Source: Pontixanthobacter aquaemixtae (GTDB taxonomy: Bacteria > Pseudomonadota > Alphaproteobacteria > Sphingomonadales > Sphingomonadaceae). Taken from it: a stretch of DNA of 64,000 nt. Where the stretch lies: positions 1,121,722 through 1,185,721 of the forward strand of contig NZ_WTYX01000001.1 of assembly GCF_009827395.1 (NCBI RefSeq), in the 5' to 3' direction. A program made the position numbers and the translations under genes. Below the pieces are notes generated by a model that was not told where the DNA came from, did not search any database, and saw nothing but the letters and a program-made list of their open reading frames with translations. Shown in pieces: positions 46,370-55,296 of this stretch (position 1 is its first letter; each line of letters begins with the position of its first letter).

Positions 46370-48351
46370 TATTGAACCACCCGCAATTCGCCGACGTCCT
46401 TGGCGATTTCCTGGAAAGCAGAGTTCAGCTGCGATGCGCTGGCCGCAGGGAACGCGCTGTCAGCCGAAGCGCAGGATTCGAGATTGGTCGTCAATGCCGA
46501 GGCGAAAGCGATAACCCAAACGCGAATACCTTTGGCTTTAGCAGCTTCGCAGACGGCCAGGAACCTTGCCGAATGGCGATCATTGTTGTTGCTGCTGCCG
46601 TCATCGGTCACGCGACGATCGTGCCATTCCACACCCCACGCGGTTTGCGAACCGGTGTTGGTCGACATCTGACCGTCCGTCATGAAGATGATGTGGCGCG
46701 CCACCGCACCGCCATTTGCAGCGGATGACAACACGTTGGACTGGAAGATACCATCTGGCGACGAAAGCCGTGCGCCCCAGATCATCCCGATATCGTGATA
46801 GGTTGAACCCTGAGGATCGAGCGAGTCCGCATAGGCATCAAATTCGGATTCCGACATCACTGTCAAAAGCTGCGCCGCTACAGGGCACGCCTCTGAGGTC
46901 TTGTCACCATAGTCACTCGAATTTGCGCTGGAGTAGTAGCGGTTCGAAGAGCTGGTGGTCCGGTAATAGGAAATCTCCGGCCACAGCGGACGCCACTTCC
47001 TTCCCGCACTGCCGTTCGGTTCGGTGTCAATGTCCAGATCGTATGCAGCTTGTGGCGTAATTCCGTTGACGCTTGAGTAGCTGAACGTGTCTTGCGCCAC
47101 CGTGTCGCGTTCCTGGATGCACCCTGCCCAGGTTGACGATTGCGCGGCACCATCTGTTCCTGTTGGCGTCGTTACTGCCGAGAAGGTTTTGTAGGTGCTG
47201 GTGTCATATGTGACAGGTGTATAGTTCCACTTGTCGAACACAGTCGTGCTGGTTGTCGTGGTGATCGGATCTTCGGTAGCAATCGAATTTTGATCGTAGC
47301 TGCGTTCCTGGGTCCGATAGATGATGTAGTATCTGTTGCTGCGGTACCGGTAGCACGCATAATCGGTGCGGCGCTGTTCTTGCGACGTGGTGGTCGTCGT
47401 TACGCGCTGACCGGCACTGTTAATTTCCTGCGACGTGCTCGTGTTGGAGCCGCCGTGGTTCGCCCAGGAGGTATCGTTGGGCTTGTCGTCTTCGCAATCG
47501 TCGCTGTCGCGGTAGCGGACACCATCATAGTAATACCAAGAGCCAGAACTGGTATCTGTGTACCCTTCGCTGCTGGTGTAAACTGGGGGTTCCCACCCGG
47601 TCGTGGTGGTCGTTTCCTCGACGTCGTAGACCGGCTCTCTTGATTGATAGGTCCAGCTATCAACAATGTAGCTTGGGTCTTCGTCATAAAGCAGCTGGCC
47701 GACATTTACCGACTGGCTGTAAGGTACAAAGCCATAGCGAACGCGCGAATTGCCGCCGGACTGGGCCGCGGCGACAGTATCGTAGAAATCTTTCATCGCT
47801 GCGCGCAGATAGGTGATCCGGCGCAAGGAATCGTCCGAAGTGGTCGAACCTCCAATGGTCCAATCCATCGAACCCGTGGTGTCGAGCACCATCATCACAT
47901 CGCTGTTGCCGACAGACATCGAGGCAGAGCAATTAACGGACAGGTTAAACTGGCTAAATCCGAACAACCGCATAACCATGGTGCTGAGCTGCGTCGTTGC
48001 GGTTGCTTCTACGCTGTTCCCGCCATCGGGCGTGGTCGGTGTGAAAGTCGTGGCGGTTGTGCCTTCGGTGGTCTGGTCGAAATTGGTGTCAAAATACCGG
48101 TCGGCCTGCGCTTTGGCCTGAGTATCAAAACCGTCATCATCAACCGCACGGCGCCCCGCCAGCACGCCCGCATCGCAGGCGTTCTGCAGGCGGTTCTGTA
48201 CCATATAGGCGCGCGAAACATCGACGCCGCCGCCAACCATGCCGGCCATCGCAATCATACCGATTGCAGCCATAGGCATAATGTTGCCGCGCTGATCGTT
48301 CAGAAAACGCAGTAATCCCCTGCAGGAATTCGATCCGTTTTGATGCGCCAT
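46369..48351 (-). CDS. TadG-type protein with von Willebrand A domain, left cluster, first gene
   Basis: About 660 residues. N-terminal hydrophobic segment RGNIMPMAAIGMIAMAGMVG and GVDVSRAYMVQNRLQNACDA match TadG/TadE-like prepilin-type anchors. VWA MIDAS motif DTTGS at ~157-161 starts the VWA domain, which is split by a ~300-residue Tyr/Ser/Thr/Asp-rich insertion and resumes at YHDIGMIWGARL, IIFMTDGQMS and VWVIAFAS. The chain ends LNSAFQEIAKDVGELRVVQ. The ATG at 48351 is favoured over 48372 by a GGGGCGA ribosome site. Tad-type surface adhesin or pilus factor inferred; paralogue of 48509-50419. Confidence 0.86.
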   Translation of the reverse strand: MAHQNGSNSCRGLLRFLNDQRGNIMPMAAIGMIAMAGMVGGGVDVSRAYMVQNRLQNACDAGVLAGRRAVDDDGFDTQAKAQADRYFDTNFDQTTEGTTATTFTPTTPDGGNSVEATATTQLSTMVMRLFGFSQFNLSVNCSASMSVGNSDVMMVLDTTGSMDWTIGGSTTSDDSLRRITYLRAAMKDFYDTVAAAQSGGNSRVRYGFVPYSQSVNVGQLLYDEDPSYIVDSWTYQSREPVYDVEETTTTTGWEPPVYTSSEGYTDTSSGSWYYYDGVRYRDSDDCEDDKPNDTSWANHGGSNTSTSQEINSAGQRVTTTTTSQEQRRTDYACYRYRSNRYYIIYRTQERSYDQNSIATEDPITTTTSTTVFDKWNYTPVTYDTSTYKTFSAVTTPTGTDGAAQSSTWAGCIQERDTVAQDTFSYSSVNGITPQAAYDLDIDTEPNGSAGRKWRPLWPEISYYRTTSSSNRYYSSANSSDYGDKTSEACPVAAQLLTVMSESEFDAYADSLDPQGSTYHDIGMIWGARLSSPDGIFQSNVLSSAANGGAVARHIIFMTDGQMSTNTGSQTAWGVEWHDRRVTDDGSSNNNDRHSARFLAVCEAAKAKGIRVWVIAFASALTTNLESCASADSAFPAASASQLNSAFQEIAKDVGELRVVQ

Positions 48352-48508
48352 TGAGATTTCGCCCCGTTTCATGAGCCGTCGGGATTAGTGGCAACGCATT
48401 AACAAAATATAAAATCGGAAACGGAACGGTAATCACCTGATTTTGTTGAGGTGTTGTTAACCACGCGCATTTACCGCGCCATCATCTCCTGCCGCTAATC
48501 CGCAGCGC
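48352..48508. promoter_or_regulatory. Shared divergent control region of the two Tad-like operons
   Basis: 157 bp between the start codons of the two VWA genes, notably AT-richer than its flanks. TTAA-N7-TAAA at 48399-48413 is one mismatch from the alphaproteobacterial CtrA box (TTAA-N7-TTAA), and a TTAACCAC at 48457-48464 resembles the CtrA half-site. CtrA controls pili and flagella in this class; the assignment here is inference. Confidence 0.4.
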
Positions 48509-50419
48509 ATGTTGGAGAAAAGTGACCCTTTCGAAAACGCATCAGGTTTTCTCACCCGGCTGGCCAAAGACCCGTCGGGCAATACCCTTGCGTTGCTCGC
48601 AGCGGCGATCCTTCCCTTGCTGGGATTGGTCGGCAGCGGGATCGATATGGGCCGCGCCTATCTGGCCTCTAGCCGGCTGCAAGCAGCATGCGACGCGGGC
48701 GTTCTGGCCGCGCGCAAACAATTGGGCACCGAAGCGGCGGTAACCGGCAACATCCCGAGCGATGTTGCAGCTCAGGGGCAGAAATTCTTCAATCTTAACT
48801 TCCGGTCCGGGAATTACGGTTCCGAGAACCGCAAATTCACGATGACGCTGGAGGAAGATTACGCGATCACCGGCAATGCCGAGGTCGAGGTTCCGACCAG
48901 CATCATGACCGTTTTCGGCTTTGATCGGGTTCCGGTATCGGTCGATTGTCAAGCGCTGCTCAGCGTTCGCCAGCTTGATGTGATGATGGTGCTCGATGTC
49001 ACCGGATCGATGCGTCACACCAATGATGGTGACTCCCAGTCGCGGATTGAAAGCCTAAAGGCCGTTGTCCGGAACTTCCACGCGCAATTGGAAAGCGCCA
49101 AGTCACCAGAGAGCGAAATTCGCTATGGCTTTGTTCCCTACGCGACGAATGTGAATGTCGGCCATCTGCTTGAAAATGACTGGGTCGTCAGTGATTGGAC
49201 CTATCAATCCAGGGTAGTGGACAGCACCGAGACTGTATCCTCTCCCAGTACCACCTATGGAAATTGGCAGTATGTCAGCGGCCTGAGAACACCGTGGGTC
49301 ACAATAAATGAATACGACGCGACATTCACGCCTAGTGAAGGCGACACCGAAGGATCGTGGAGCTGCGGCAATCCTCTTCCACCGAACACTTGGACTTACC
49401 AAGACCAACTTGTTTCTACAGAGACAGTGACCAATCCGGATGGCAGCGAGACGGTGACCGAAACCTATCGCCGGACCCATAATGGCACGCGGTATCATCA
49501 GTATCGGAGCGGCGAAAACTGCATCGTACAGTCGTCTACTGATACAAACTATATTCAAACCTATGACCGGGTCACATCCGACAACCAGTATGAGCGAAAC
49601 ACATACGAGTATCGCCCGGTTTCTTTCGACGTCAGCAACTGGCGCAATGACTTTGAAGGCTGCATCGAAGAGCGCAAGACCACCGAAATTACCGATTACA
49701 CCAATGTCGATCTTACGCAGAATCTCGATCTGGACCTCGACACTGTCCCGACGCCTGGTGACACCGATACGCAGTGGCGCCCGGCCAATCCCGGCGTAAT
49801 CTACGCGCGCTCATTCTATAATTCGGGCAGCGGCTCGTTCACCAAAGAACCAGTCGTCACGACATCGACATTTGCAGCGACAGGAACATGGTGGTTTTCC
49901 GATTGCCCAGCCAGAGCACAGAAGCTGCAACCGATGGATGCAGAGGCATTGGATGCCTATCTGTCCACCCTCGCCCCCTATGGCGCGACCTATCACGATA
50001 TCGGGATGATCTGGGGCGGACGCCTCATCTCGCCCACCGGTCTCTATGCAGCCGAGAATACTGATACCGACGGTTCGGACCGTGCCCGCCATCTGATCTT
50101 CCTTACCGACGGTCAGACAGAACCGTTCGATCTGGCCTATGGCGCCTATGGCATTGAAGGACTCGACGAACGCCGCTGGAACCCATCCTCTGCCTTGACG
50201 CTGGCCGAAACGATCGAGGCGCGTTTCAGCGTAGCATGTGCCGAAGTGAAAAAGCGCAATGTGACCGTCTGGGTCATCGCGTTCGGCACGCATTTGAACG
50301 ATGCGATGCTGCAATGTGCGGGCAATGGTCAATATTTCGAGGCCAGCAGCGCGGAAGAGCTCAACAAGGCTTTCACCTCGATCGCGAAGTCGATCGGTGA
50401 TTTGAGGATATCACAATGA
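48509..50419 (+). CDS. TadG-type protein with von Willebrand A domain, right cluster, first gene
   Basis: 636 residues. N-terminal anchor SGNTLALLAAAILPLLGLVG followed by GIDMGRAYLASSRLQAACDA, MIDAS motif DVTGS at ~163-167, a ~280-residue Thr/Tyr/Asn-rich insertion, then YHDIGMIWGGRL, LIFLTDGQTE and WVIAFGTHL, ending LNKAFTSIAKSIGDLRISQ. It is clearly a diverged duplicate of the left VWA protein (same anchor, MIDAS and C-terminal blocks, different middle). The divergent orientation and stop-start overlap with the next gene mark a separate operon. Confidence 0.86.
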   Translation: MLEKSDPFENASGFLTRLAKDPSGNTLALLAAAILPLLGLVGSGIDMGRAYLASSRLQAACDAGVLAARKQLGTEAAVTGNIPSDVAAQGQKFFNLNFRSGNYGSENRKFTMTLEEDYAITGNAEVEVPTSIMTVFGFDRVPVSVDCQALLSVRQLDVMMVLDVTGSMRHTNDGDSQSRIESLKAVVRNFHAQLESAKSPESEIRYGFVPYATNVNVGHLLENDWVVSDWTYQSRVVDSTETVSSPSTTYGNWQYVSGLRTPWVTINEYDATFTPSEGDTEGSWSCGNPLPPNTWTYQDQLVSTETVTNPDGSETVTETYRRTHNGTRYHQYRSGENCIVQSSTDTNYIQTYDRVTSDNQYERNTYEYRPVSFDVSNWRNDFEGCIEERKTTEITDYTNVDLTQNLDLDLDTVPTPGDTDTQWRPANPGVIYARSFYNSGSGSFTKEPVVTTSTFAATGTWWFSDCPARAQKLQPMDAEALDAYLSTLAPYGATYHDIGMIWGGRLISPTGLYAAENTDTDGSDRARHLIFLTDGQTEPFDLAYGAYGIEGLDERRWNPSSALTLAETIEARFSVACAEVKKRNVTVWVIAFGTHLNDAMLQCAGNGQYFEASSAEELNKAFTSIAKSIGDLRISQ

Positions 50420-51003
50420 TCGCGCGCGCTTTTCAAACTTTGCGGCGTGACGAGCAGGGTGTTTCCATCCTCGAATTTGCGCTGATCGCGCCGGTTCTGC
50501 TCACGATGATCCTCGGCTTGTTCGACTTGTCTTACAATATGTATGCGAACTCGATGCTCCACGGCGCGGTGCAACAGGCAGCGCGCGAATCCACGCTGGA
50601 AGGTGCGAGCGAACAGGGCGTAGATAGCGCGGTCACAGATGCTGTGCACGACGTGGTTCCGCACGCGACCCTGACATTCGACCGCAAGGCTTACGCCAGC
50701 TTCACCGCCGTTGCTCAGGAAGAAGCCTTCACCGATGTCAACGAAGACGGCACTTGTAACGAGGGCGAGCCGTTCGAAGATGCCAATGGCAACGGCATTT
50801 GGGACCGCGATCAGGGTGAAGCGGGTATGGGCGGCGCGCGCGATGCGGTGCTTTACAACGTCACCATTTCCTACCCCCGCGCCTTCCCCATCGCGCCTTT
50901 CATCGGAATATCGCCATTCCAGCAAACCACAGCGACAACGGTTTTGCGCAACCAGCCATTCGACGATCCCAAAGACCGTTCGGCAATCGGGAACTGCCCA
51001 TAA
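50416..51003 (+). CDS. TadE-like pseudopilin with acidic loop, right cluster, second gene
   Basis: 195 residues. Pilin-like segment EQGVSILEFALIAPVLLTMI, then ANSMLHGAVQQAARES as in its left paralogue (YANAILRGATQDAARD). Residues ~107-132 hold the loop pair DVNEDGTCNEGEPFEDANG and NGIWDRD, conserved with the left copy in order and spacing. ATGA overlap with the VWA gene and one-base overlap with the next gene. Pseudopilin or surface subunit role inferred. Confidence 0.85.
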   Translation: MIARAFQTLRRDEQGVSILEFALIAPVLLTMILGLFDLSYNMYANSMLHGAVQQAARESTLEGASEQGVDSAVTDAVHDVVPHATLTFDRKAYASFTAVAQEEAFTDVNEDGTCNEGEPFEDANGNGIWDRDQGEAGMGGARDAVLYNVTISYPRAFPIAPFIGISPFQQTTATTVLRNQPFDDPKDRSAIGNCP

Positions 51004-52073
51004 TGGCTATGCGCAAACTTCTCTCGCGGCTGGCCTCCAGCAAACATGCCGTTGCCATGACCGAATTCGCGATGGCAACACCGCTGGTATTGACGGCCGG
51101 ACTGTGGGGCCTCGAAACCGGCAATCTCGCAATTACCCATTTGCGGGTGAATCAGGTGACGATGCAGATCGCCGATAATGCCTCGCGCATTGGCGACACT
51201 TCCACCCTGTCCAACCAGAAAATCTACGAACACGATATCAATGACCTGCTGCGCGGGTCGGATATTCAGGCGGGCGAACAGCTATCGCTGTATGAATATG
51301 GCCGTGTGATCATCAGCAGCCTGCAAGTCGAACCGGGCAGCGACAACGACCAGCAATATATCGCATGGCAGCGCTGCAAAGGCAGAATGCAGGTCGGTTC
51401 AAGCTATGGCGTGCAAGACACCGGGAAAGGCGATCCCAGCTTCGTTGGCATGGGCCCTCCGGGTGAAGAAGTCGCGGCCATGCCCGATGATGCGGTGATG
51501 TTCGTCGAGCTGCATTATTACTATCAACCGATCGTGACCGACGCCTTCATCTCTGACCGCATCATCAAATCGCGCGCCGCATTTCAGGTCCGCGCCAATC
51601 GGGACTTGTCGGAGATCTATCAGCGCGACGATTCCGATCCAGATGAAATCGCGCGCTGCGATGTCTATGATTCCTACAAGGAAATCCCGCCAGAGCATCA
51701 CAATACCGGCGGCTGGGACTGGATCTTCAGCGACAATCCGGATGTAGGCACAACCAGCTCGAGCACGTCTTCGACCAGCACGGGCGGTTCCACTGGCAAC
51801 AATGGCTCAAGCGGAAACAACAACGGCTCGAGTGGCAACAACAACGGGTCTAGCGGTAACAACAACGGCTCGAGCGGGAACAATAATGGCTCGAGTGGCA
51901 ACAACAACGGCTCGAGTGGCAACAACAACGGGTCTAGCGGTAACAACAACGGCTCGAGCGGGAACAACAACGGTTCTAGCGGCAACAACAACAGTTCGAG
52001 CGGGAACAACAGCTCCAGTGGCGGCGGAGGAGTCGACGATACGGTTTGTACGTTGCTGCCGTTCCTATGCTAA
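51003..52073 (+). CDS. TadE-like pseudopilin with Gly/Ser/Asn repeat tail, right cluster, third gene
   Basis: 356 residues. N-terminal pilin-like segment (AVAMTEFAMATPLVLTAGL) and blocks shared with the left third gene (ADNASRIGD, GRVIISSLQV, YIAWQRCKG, AVMFVELHYYYQP). Unlike that copy it continues with a Ser/Thr stretch (~245-265) and then nine perfect GSSGNNN repeats and degenerate ones, before a short hydrophobic Cys-containing end VDDTVCTLLPFLC. The tail looks like a flexible stalk. Length variation between strains is expected because the units are nearly identical in DNA. Confidence 0.84.
   Translation: MAMRKLLSRLASSKHAVAMTEFAMATPLVLTAGLWGLETGNLAITHLRVNQVTMQIADNASRIGDTSTLSNQKIYEHDINDLLRGSDIQAGEQLSLYEYGRVIISSLQVEPGSDNDQQYIAWQRCKGRMQVGSSYGVQDTGKGDPSFVGMGPPGEEVAAMPDDAVMFVELHYYYQPIVTDAFISDRIIKSRAAFQVRANRDLSEIYQRDDSDPDEIARCDVYDSYKEIPPEHHNTGGWDWIFSDNPDVGTTSSSTSSTSTGGSTGNNGSSGNNNGSSGNNNGSSGNNNGSSGNNNGSSGNNNGSSGNNNGSSGNNNGSSGNNNGSSGNNNSSSGNNSSSGGGGVDDTVCTLLPFLC
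51804..52010 (+). repeat. Tandem 21-bp repeat, nine full units plus degenerate ones
   Basis: Units of 21 bases (for example GGCTCGAGTGGCAACAACAA plus C) run from 51804 to 51992 as nine copies, each encoding GSSGNNN; one partial unit follows. Units 2-4 (51825-51887) are repeated almost exactly as units 6-8 (51909-51971), showing a higher-order 84-base period of recent origin. The repeat is inside a gene and in frame, so changes in copy number keep the frame. Confidence 0.95.
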
Positions 52074-52136
52074 AACGATAGTGCAGCCAGACACCGGCTC
52101 GCTATTCGCAAGCAAGCACGCCGGTCTCGCATCGAT

Positions 52137-53516
52137 TTAGTCCTGGACGTAGCAGACCTTCTTCACCGTCTCGACAATCCGCGCGGTGTCAATCAGAGCC
52201 AGCTTCTCGAGATTTGCCGCATAGGGCAGCGGCACATCTTCGTTGCACACGCGCATGACCGGTGCATCGAGGTGGTCAAAGCCTTCTTCCATACAAATTG
52301 CGGTAATCTCCGACGCAATCGAGCAGACCGGCCAGCCCTCTTCCGCGATCACCAGACGATTGGTCTTGGCGAGACTTTCGAGCACTGCCTGTTTGTCGAG
52401 CGGACGCAGGGTGCGCAAATCGATGACTTCCGCGTCGATCCCCTCACCCGCAAGTTCCTCTGCCGCTTCCAGCGCAAGGCCGACACCGATCGAATAGCTG
52501 ACGATCGTCACGTCTGACCCTTCGCGCATGATCCGCGCTTTGCCGATGGGCAGAACGTGGTCATCCAGTTCGGGCAATTCGAAGCTGCGACCGTAAACCA
52601 GCTCGTTCTCCAGGAATACCACCGGATCTTCGCACCGAATTGCCGCCTTCATCAGGCCCTTGGCATCCGATGAATCGTAGGGCGCAATAACTACCAGACC
52701 GGGAACGCTGGCATACCACGGTCCGTAATTCTGGCTGTGCTGCGCGCCCACACGGCTCGCGGCGCCATTGGGCCCGCGGAAAACCACCGGACAACGCATC
52801 TGGCCGCCCGACATGTAGTTGGTCTTCGCAGCCGAGTTGATGATGTGGTCAATCGCCTGCATCGCGAAGTTGAAAGTCATGAATTCAACCACAGGACGCA
52901 GACCGCCCATCGCCGCCCCTGCCCCGATCCCGGCAAAGCCATATTCGGTAATCGGCGTATCGATCACCCGCTTGGGGCCAAACTCATCAAGTAAGCCCTG
53001 CGTCACCTTATAGGCGCCCTGATACTCGGCGACTTCTTCGCCCATAACAAACACGCGTTCATCGCGGCGCATTTCTTCGGCCATACCATCGCGCAATGCT
53101 TCGCGAACGGTGACGGTTGCCATATTGGTGCCGTGCGGGATTTCCGGATCCTGTTTTGGCTTCGCTTTGACCGGCTTGGTAATCTCGGCCTTGCTGGGCT
53201 CTTGCCCGACATCCTCGCCCTCCCCCTTATCAGCGGGTGTGGCTTCGGGAGATGGCGCAGGCGCAGCATCGCTGCCCTCGCCTTCGAGCATTGCAATCAC
53301 GGTGCCGACCGCGACGTTCTCGGTCCCTTCTTCGACCATGATCTTGCCAACCACGCCATCGTCGATGGCTTCAAATTCCATCGTGGCTTTGTCGGTTTCG
53401 ATCTCGGCGATAATATCGCCCGGCGCAATTTCGTCGCCTTCCTTGACCAGCCATCTGGCCAGCGTGCCTTCTTCCATGGTGGGTGAAAGAGCGGGCATTT
53501 TGAGTTCGATTGCCAT
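52137..53516 (-). CDS. pdhB: Pyruvate dehydrogenase E1 beta with N-terminal lipoyl domain
   Basis: 459 residues. Lipoyl domain at ~1-77 (Lys in ETDKATMEF), acidic Ala/Pro/Glu linker (~80-135), then the transketolase-like beta subunit (~138-459; [49 protein letters not shown]). A lipoyl domain on E1 beta is a known alphaproteobacterial trait. The start is ATG 53516, two bases after the pdhA stop. With PdhA, PdhC and LpdA it forms the complex that makes acetyl-CoA from pyruvate. Confidence 0.96.
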   Translation of the reverse strand: MAIELKMPALSPTMEEGTLARWLVKEGDEIAPGDIIAEIETDKATMEFEAIDDGVVGKIMVEEGTENVAVGTVIAMLEGEGSDAAPAPSPEATPADKGEGEDVGQEPSKAEITKPVKAKPKQDPEIPHGTNMATVTVREALRDGMAEEMRRDERVFVMGEEVAEYQGAYKVTQGLLDEFGPKRVIDTPITEYGFAGIGAGAAMGGLRPVVEFMTFNFAMQAIDHIINSAAKTNYMSGGQMRCPVVFRGPNGAASRVGAQHSQNYGPWYASVPGLVVIAPYDSSDAKGLMKAAIRCEDPVVFLENELVYGRSFELPELDDHVLPIGKARIMREGSDVTIVSYSIGVGLALEAAEELAGEGIDAEVIDLRTLRPLDKQAVLESLAKTNRLVIAEEGWPVCSIASEITAICMEEGFDHLDAPVMRVCNEDVPLPYAANLEKLALIDTARIVETVKKVCYVQD

Positions 53517-53518
53517 GA

Positions 53519-54658
53519 TCAATACTCCTCCACCAGAACATCGGTGTAGAGTTCGCTCGGTTCGGGTTCGGGCGAGTTTTCGGCAAAATCGGCAGACTCG
53601 GCTACCCGCGCGCGGATTGCCTTGTCGATCGCTTTCAAATCCTCTTCGGTCTTTCCGCGCTCCAGCAGCACTTTCTTGATGCCTTCGATCGGATCATGGT
53701 GATCGCGTTTTTCCTGCACCTCCTCGCGCGTCCGGTATTTCGCCGGGTCGGACATCGAGTGGCCGCGATAGCGATAGGTGTTGAGTTCCATCAGAACCGG
53801 GCCCTTGCCGCTGCGCACATGCTCAAACGCCACTTCGGCAGCATTGCGAACTTCCAGCACATCCATGCCGTTCACATCCATGCCGGGAATGCGGAATGCC
53901 GTTCCGCGCCGGTAAAATTCGGTTTCGGCCGAGCTGCGCTTGACCGCAGTTCCCATCGCGTAGCCGTTGTTTTCGATCACAAAGACAATCGGCAGCTTCC
54001 ACAAGGCCGCCATGTTGAACGTCTCGTAGACTTGCCCCTGGTTCGCCGCGCCATCGCCGAAATATGCAAGGCAGATACCGCCATCGTCATTATACTGATG
54101 CGCCAGCGCCAGTCCGCCGCCAAGCGCAACTTGCGCGCCCACGATGCCGTGCCCGCCATAGAATTTATGCTCGGTCGAGAACATGTGCATCGAGCCGCCC
54201 TTGCCTTTCGAAATACCGGCTTGGCGGCCAGTCAATTCCGCCATGATGACATTGGGATCGATACCGTATGCGAGCATATGGCCATGATCGCGGTAACCGG
54301 TGATCACGCTGTCTTTGTCGTTGTCGAGCGCGCTTTGCAGGCCGATCGCGACCGCTTCCTGCCCGATATAGAGGTGACAGAAACCGCCAATCAGGCCCAG
54401 CCCATATAGCTGGCCGGCCTTTTCCTCGAACCGGCGGATCAGCAGCATCTGCTCGTAGAAAGTCAGCAGCTCTTCGTCGCTGGCATCATAGCGGGGCGAC
54501 TTCTCATGCGCGTCCTGCAGACTGTGCAAAGCAAAGTCATCGTCAGGCGCTGCATCCTTGGCCGCGGCTTTCTTCTTCGCGGCAGGTTTCTTTGCCGGTG
54601 TCTTCTTGCTTGTGGTCTTTTTCGCAGTGGGTTTGCGGGTCCGGGCGGGTTTTGCCAA
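53519..54658 (-). CDS. pdhA: Pyruvate dehydrogenase E1 alpha with Lys/Ala-rich N-terminal tail
   Basis: 379 residues. The core (~50-379) has the thiamine diphosphate motif [17 protein letters not shown] and the phosphorylation-loop region [18 protein letters not shown] of E1 alpha. Residues 1-36 are a very basic tail rich in Lys, Ala, Pro and Thr with TAKK/PAKK-type repeats, followed by an acidic patch DAAPDDDF. The tail could bind E2 or nucleic acid; low-complexity tails are seen in related PdhA proteins. First of the pair pdhA-pdhB. Confidence 0.95.
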   Translation of the reverse strand: MAKPARTRKPTAKKTTSKKTPAKKPAAKKKAAAKDAAPDDDFALHSLQDAHEKSPRYDASDEELLTFYEQMLLIRRFEEKAGQLYGLGLIGGFCHLYIGQEAVAIGLQSALDNDKDSVITGYRDHGHMLAYGIDPNVIMAELTGRQAGISKGKGGSMHMFSTEHKFYGGHGIVGAQVALGGGLALAHQYNDDGGICLAYFGDGAANQGQVYETFNMAALWKLPIVFVIENNGYAMGTAVKRSSAETEFYRRGTAFRIPGMDVNGMDVLEVRNAAEVAFEHVRSGKGPVLMELNTYRYRGHSMSDPAKYRTREEVQEKRDHHDPIEGIKKVLLERGKTEEDLKAIDKAIRARVAESADFAENSPEPEPSELYTDVLVEEY

Positions 54659-54814
54659 AACGGATATTCCTCAACTGATCTGGGGCCTGGGGAGGCAGGA
54701 TGCGCGTTGCGCTCTAATGGCTCAGCTATAGCCGCATCGCCGCATCGGGCGCAACGCCTGCAACGCCCGTGAATACGAAATCTCTGTAGGTTTTGGCGGG
54801 GTTGGCGCTATGCT

Positions 54815-55135
54815 TCAGTCCTGCGTTGGCAGGATCAAGACCACTTCATCAGGGTGCAGAACGTTGAGGTCGCTGCGCAACTTTTCGCTGACCAAATCGG
54901 GATCGGCGCTATTGGGATCGAGCAGTCCGACGCGGTTCTTCAGAATATCGCGTTCCTCGGTCAGCGCGGCAATTTGCGCATGGCGCTGATCGCGCAGCTG
55001 CAGATTTTCATTCCACGCCAGAAGTCCGCTTGGGCCAGCGATCGCAAGCCCCAGAAGCAACAGAAGCAAGGCAAGCGCCAGCCCCTGTGTCATCTGCTCT
55101 TTCGGCAGCGCAATCTTGTGTCCCTGAGACGTCAT
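54815..55135 (-). CDS. ftsB: FtsB/DivIC septum formation initiator
   Basis: 106 residues. Short cytoplasmic N-terminus, one membrane helix (LALALLLLLLGLAIAGPSG), a coiled-coil periplasmic segment (QLRDQRHAQIAALTEERDI), and a C-terminal LHPDEVVLILP motif. FtsB joins FtsL and FtsQ in the division complex. ATG 55135 has an AAGGGA ribosome site. Its place upstream of pdhA-pdhB is typical for alphaproteobacteria. Confidence 0.88.
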   Translation of the reverse strand: MTSQGHKIALPKEQMTQGLALALLLLLLGLAIAGPSGLLAWNENLQLRDQRHAQIAALTEERDILKNRVGLLDPNSADPDLVSEKLRSDLNVLHPDEVVLILPTQD

Positions 55136-55261
55136 AATTCCCTTAGAATCACAGTTGATTCGCCGATTCAAGCATTAATTTCAATTATCTGGTCGAGGGG
55201 AGCAAATTCTGCGTCCAGACGCGTGCCCTACTCGGCCAGCTTGACCTCTACATCGAAAGTG

Positions 55262-55275
55262 GTTACATATGAAAC
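55262..55275. promoter_or_regulatory. Palindrome upstream of hppD
   Basis: GTTACATATGAAAC, a 14-base palindrome with one mismatched pair, 22 bases before the hppD start. Position and symmetry suit an operator for a dimeric repressor of tyrosine catabolism (MarR, Lrp or IclR types are known for such genes). No regulator gene is nearby. Confidence 0.4.
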
Positions 55276-55296
55276 TATATTGAGATGGAGTGAATA

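Noticed and set aside
51698-52009. Long minus-strand frame rich in Leu and Pro repeats
   Set aside because: It is the antisense reading of the GSSGNNN repeat; its repeats come from the plus-strand gene and it has no ribosome site.
51804-52010. Possible CRISPR array
   Set aside because: Units are 21 bp, contiguous, without spacers, and in frame inside a gene.
45066-52073. Prophage tail or toxin cluster
   Set aside because: VWA and pilin-like N-termini with TadG/TadE blocks; no phage structural, integrase or toxin domains, and no flanking repeats or tRNA insertion.
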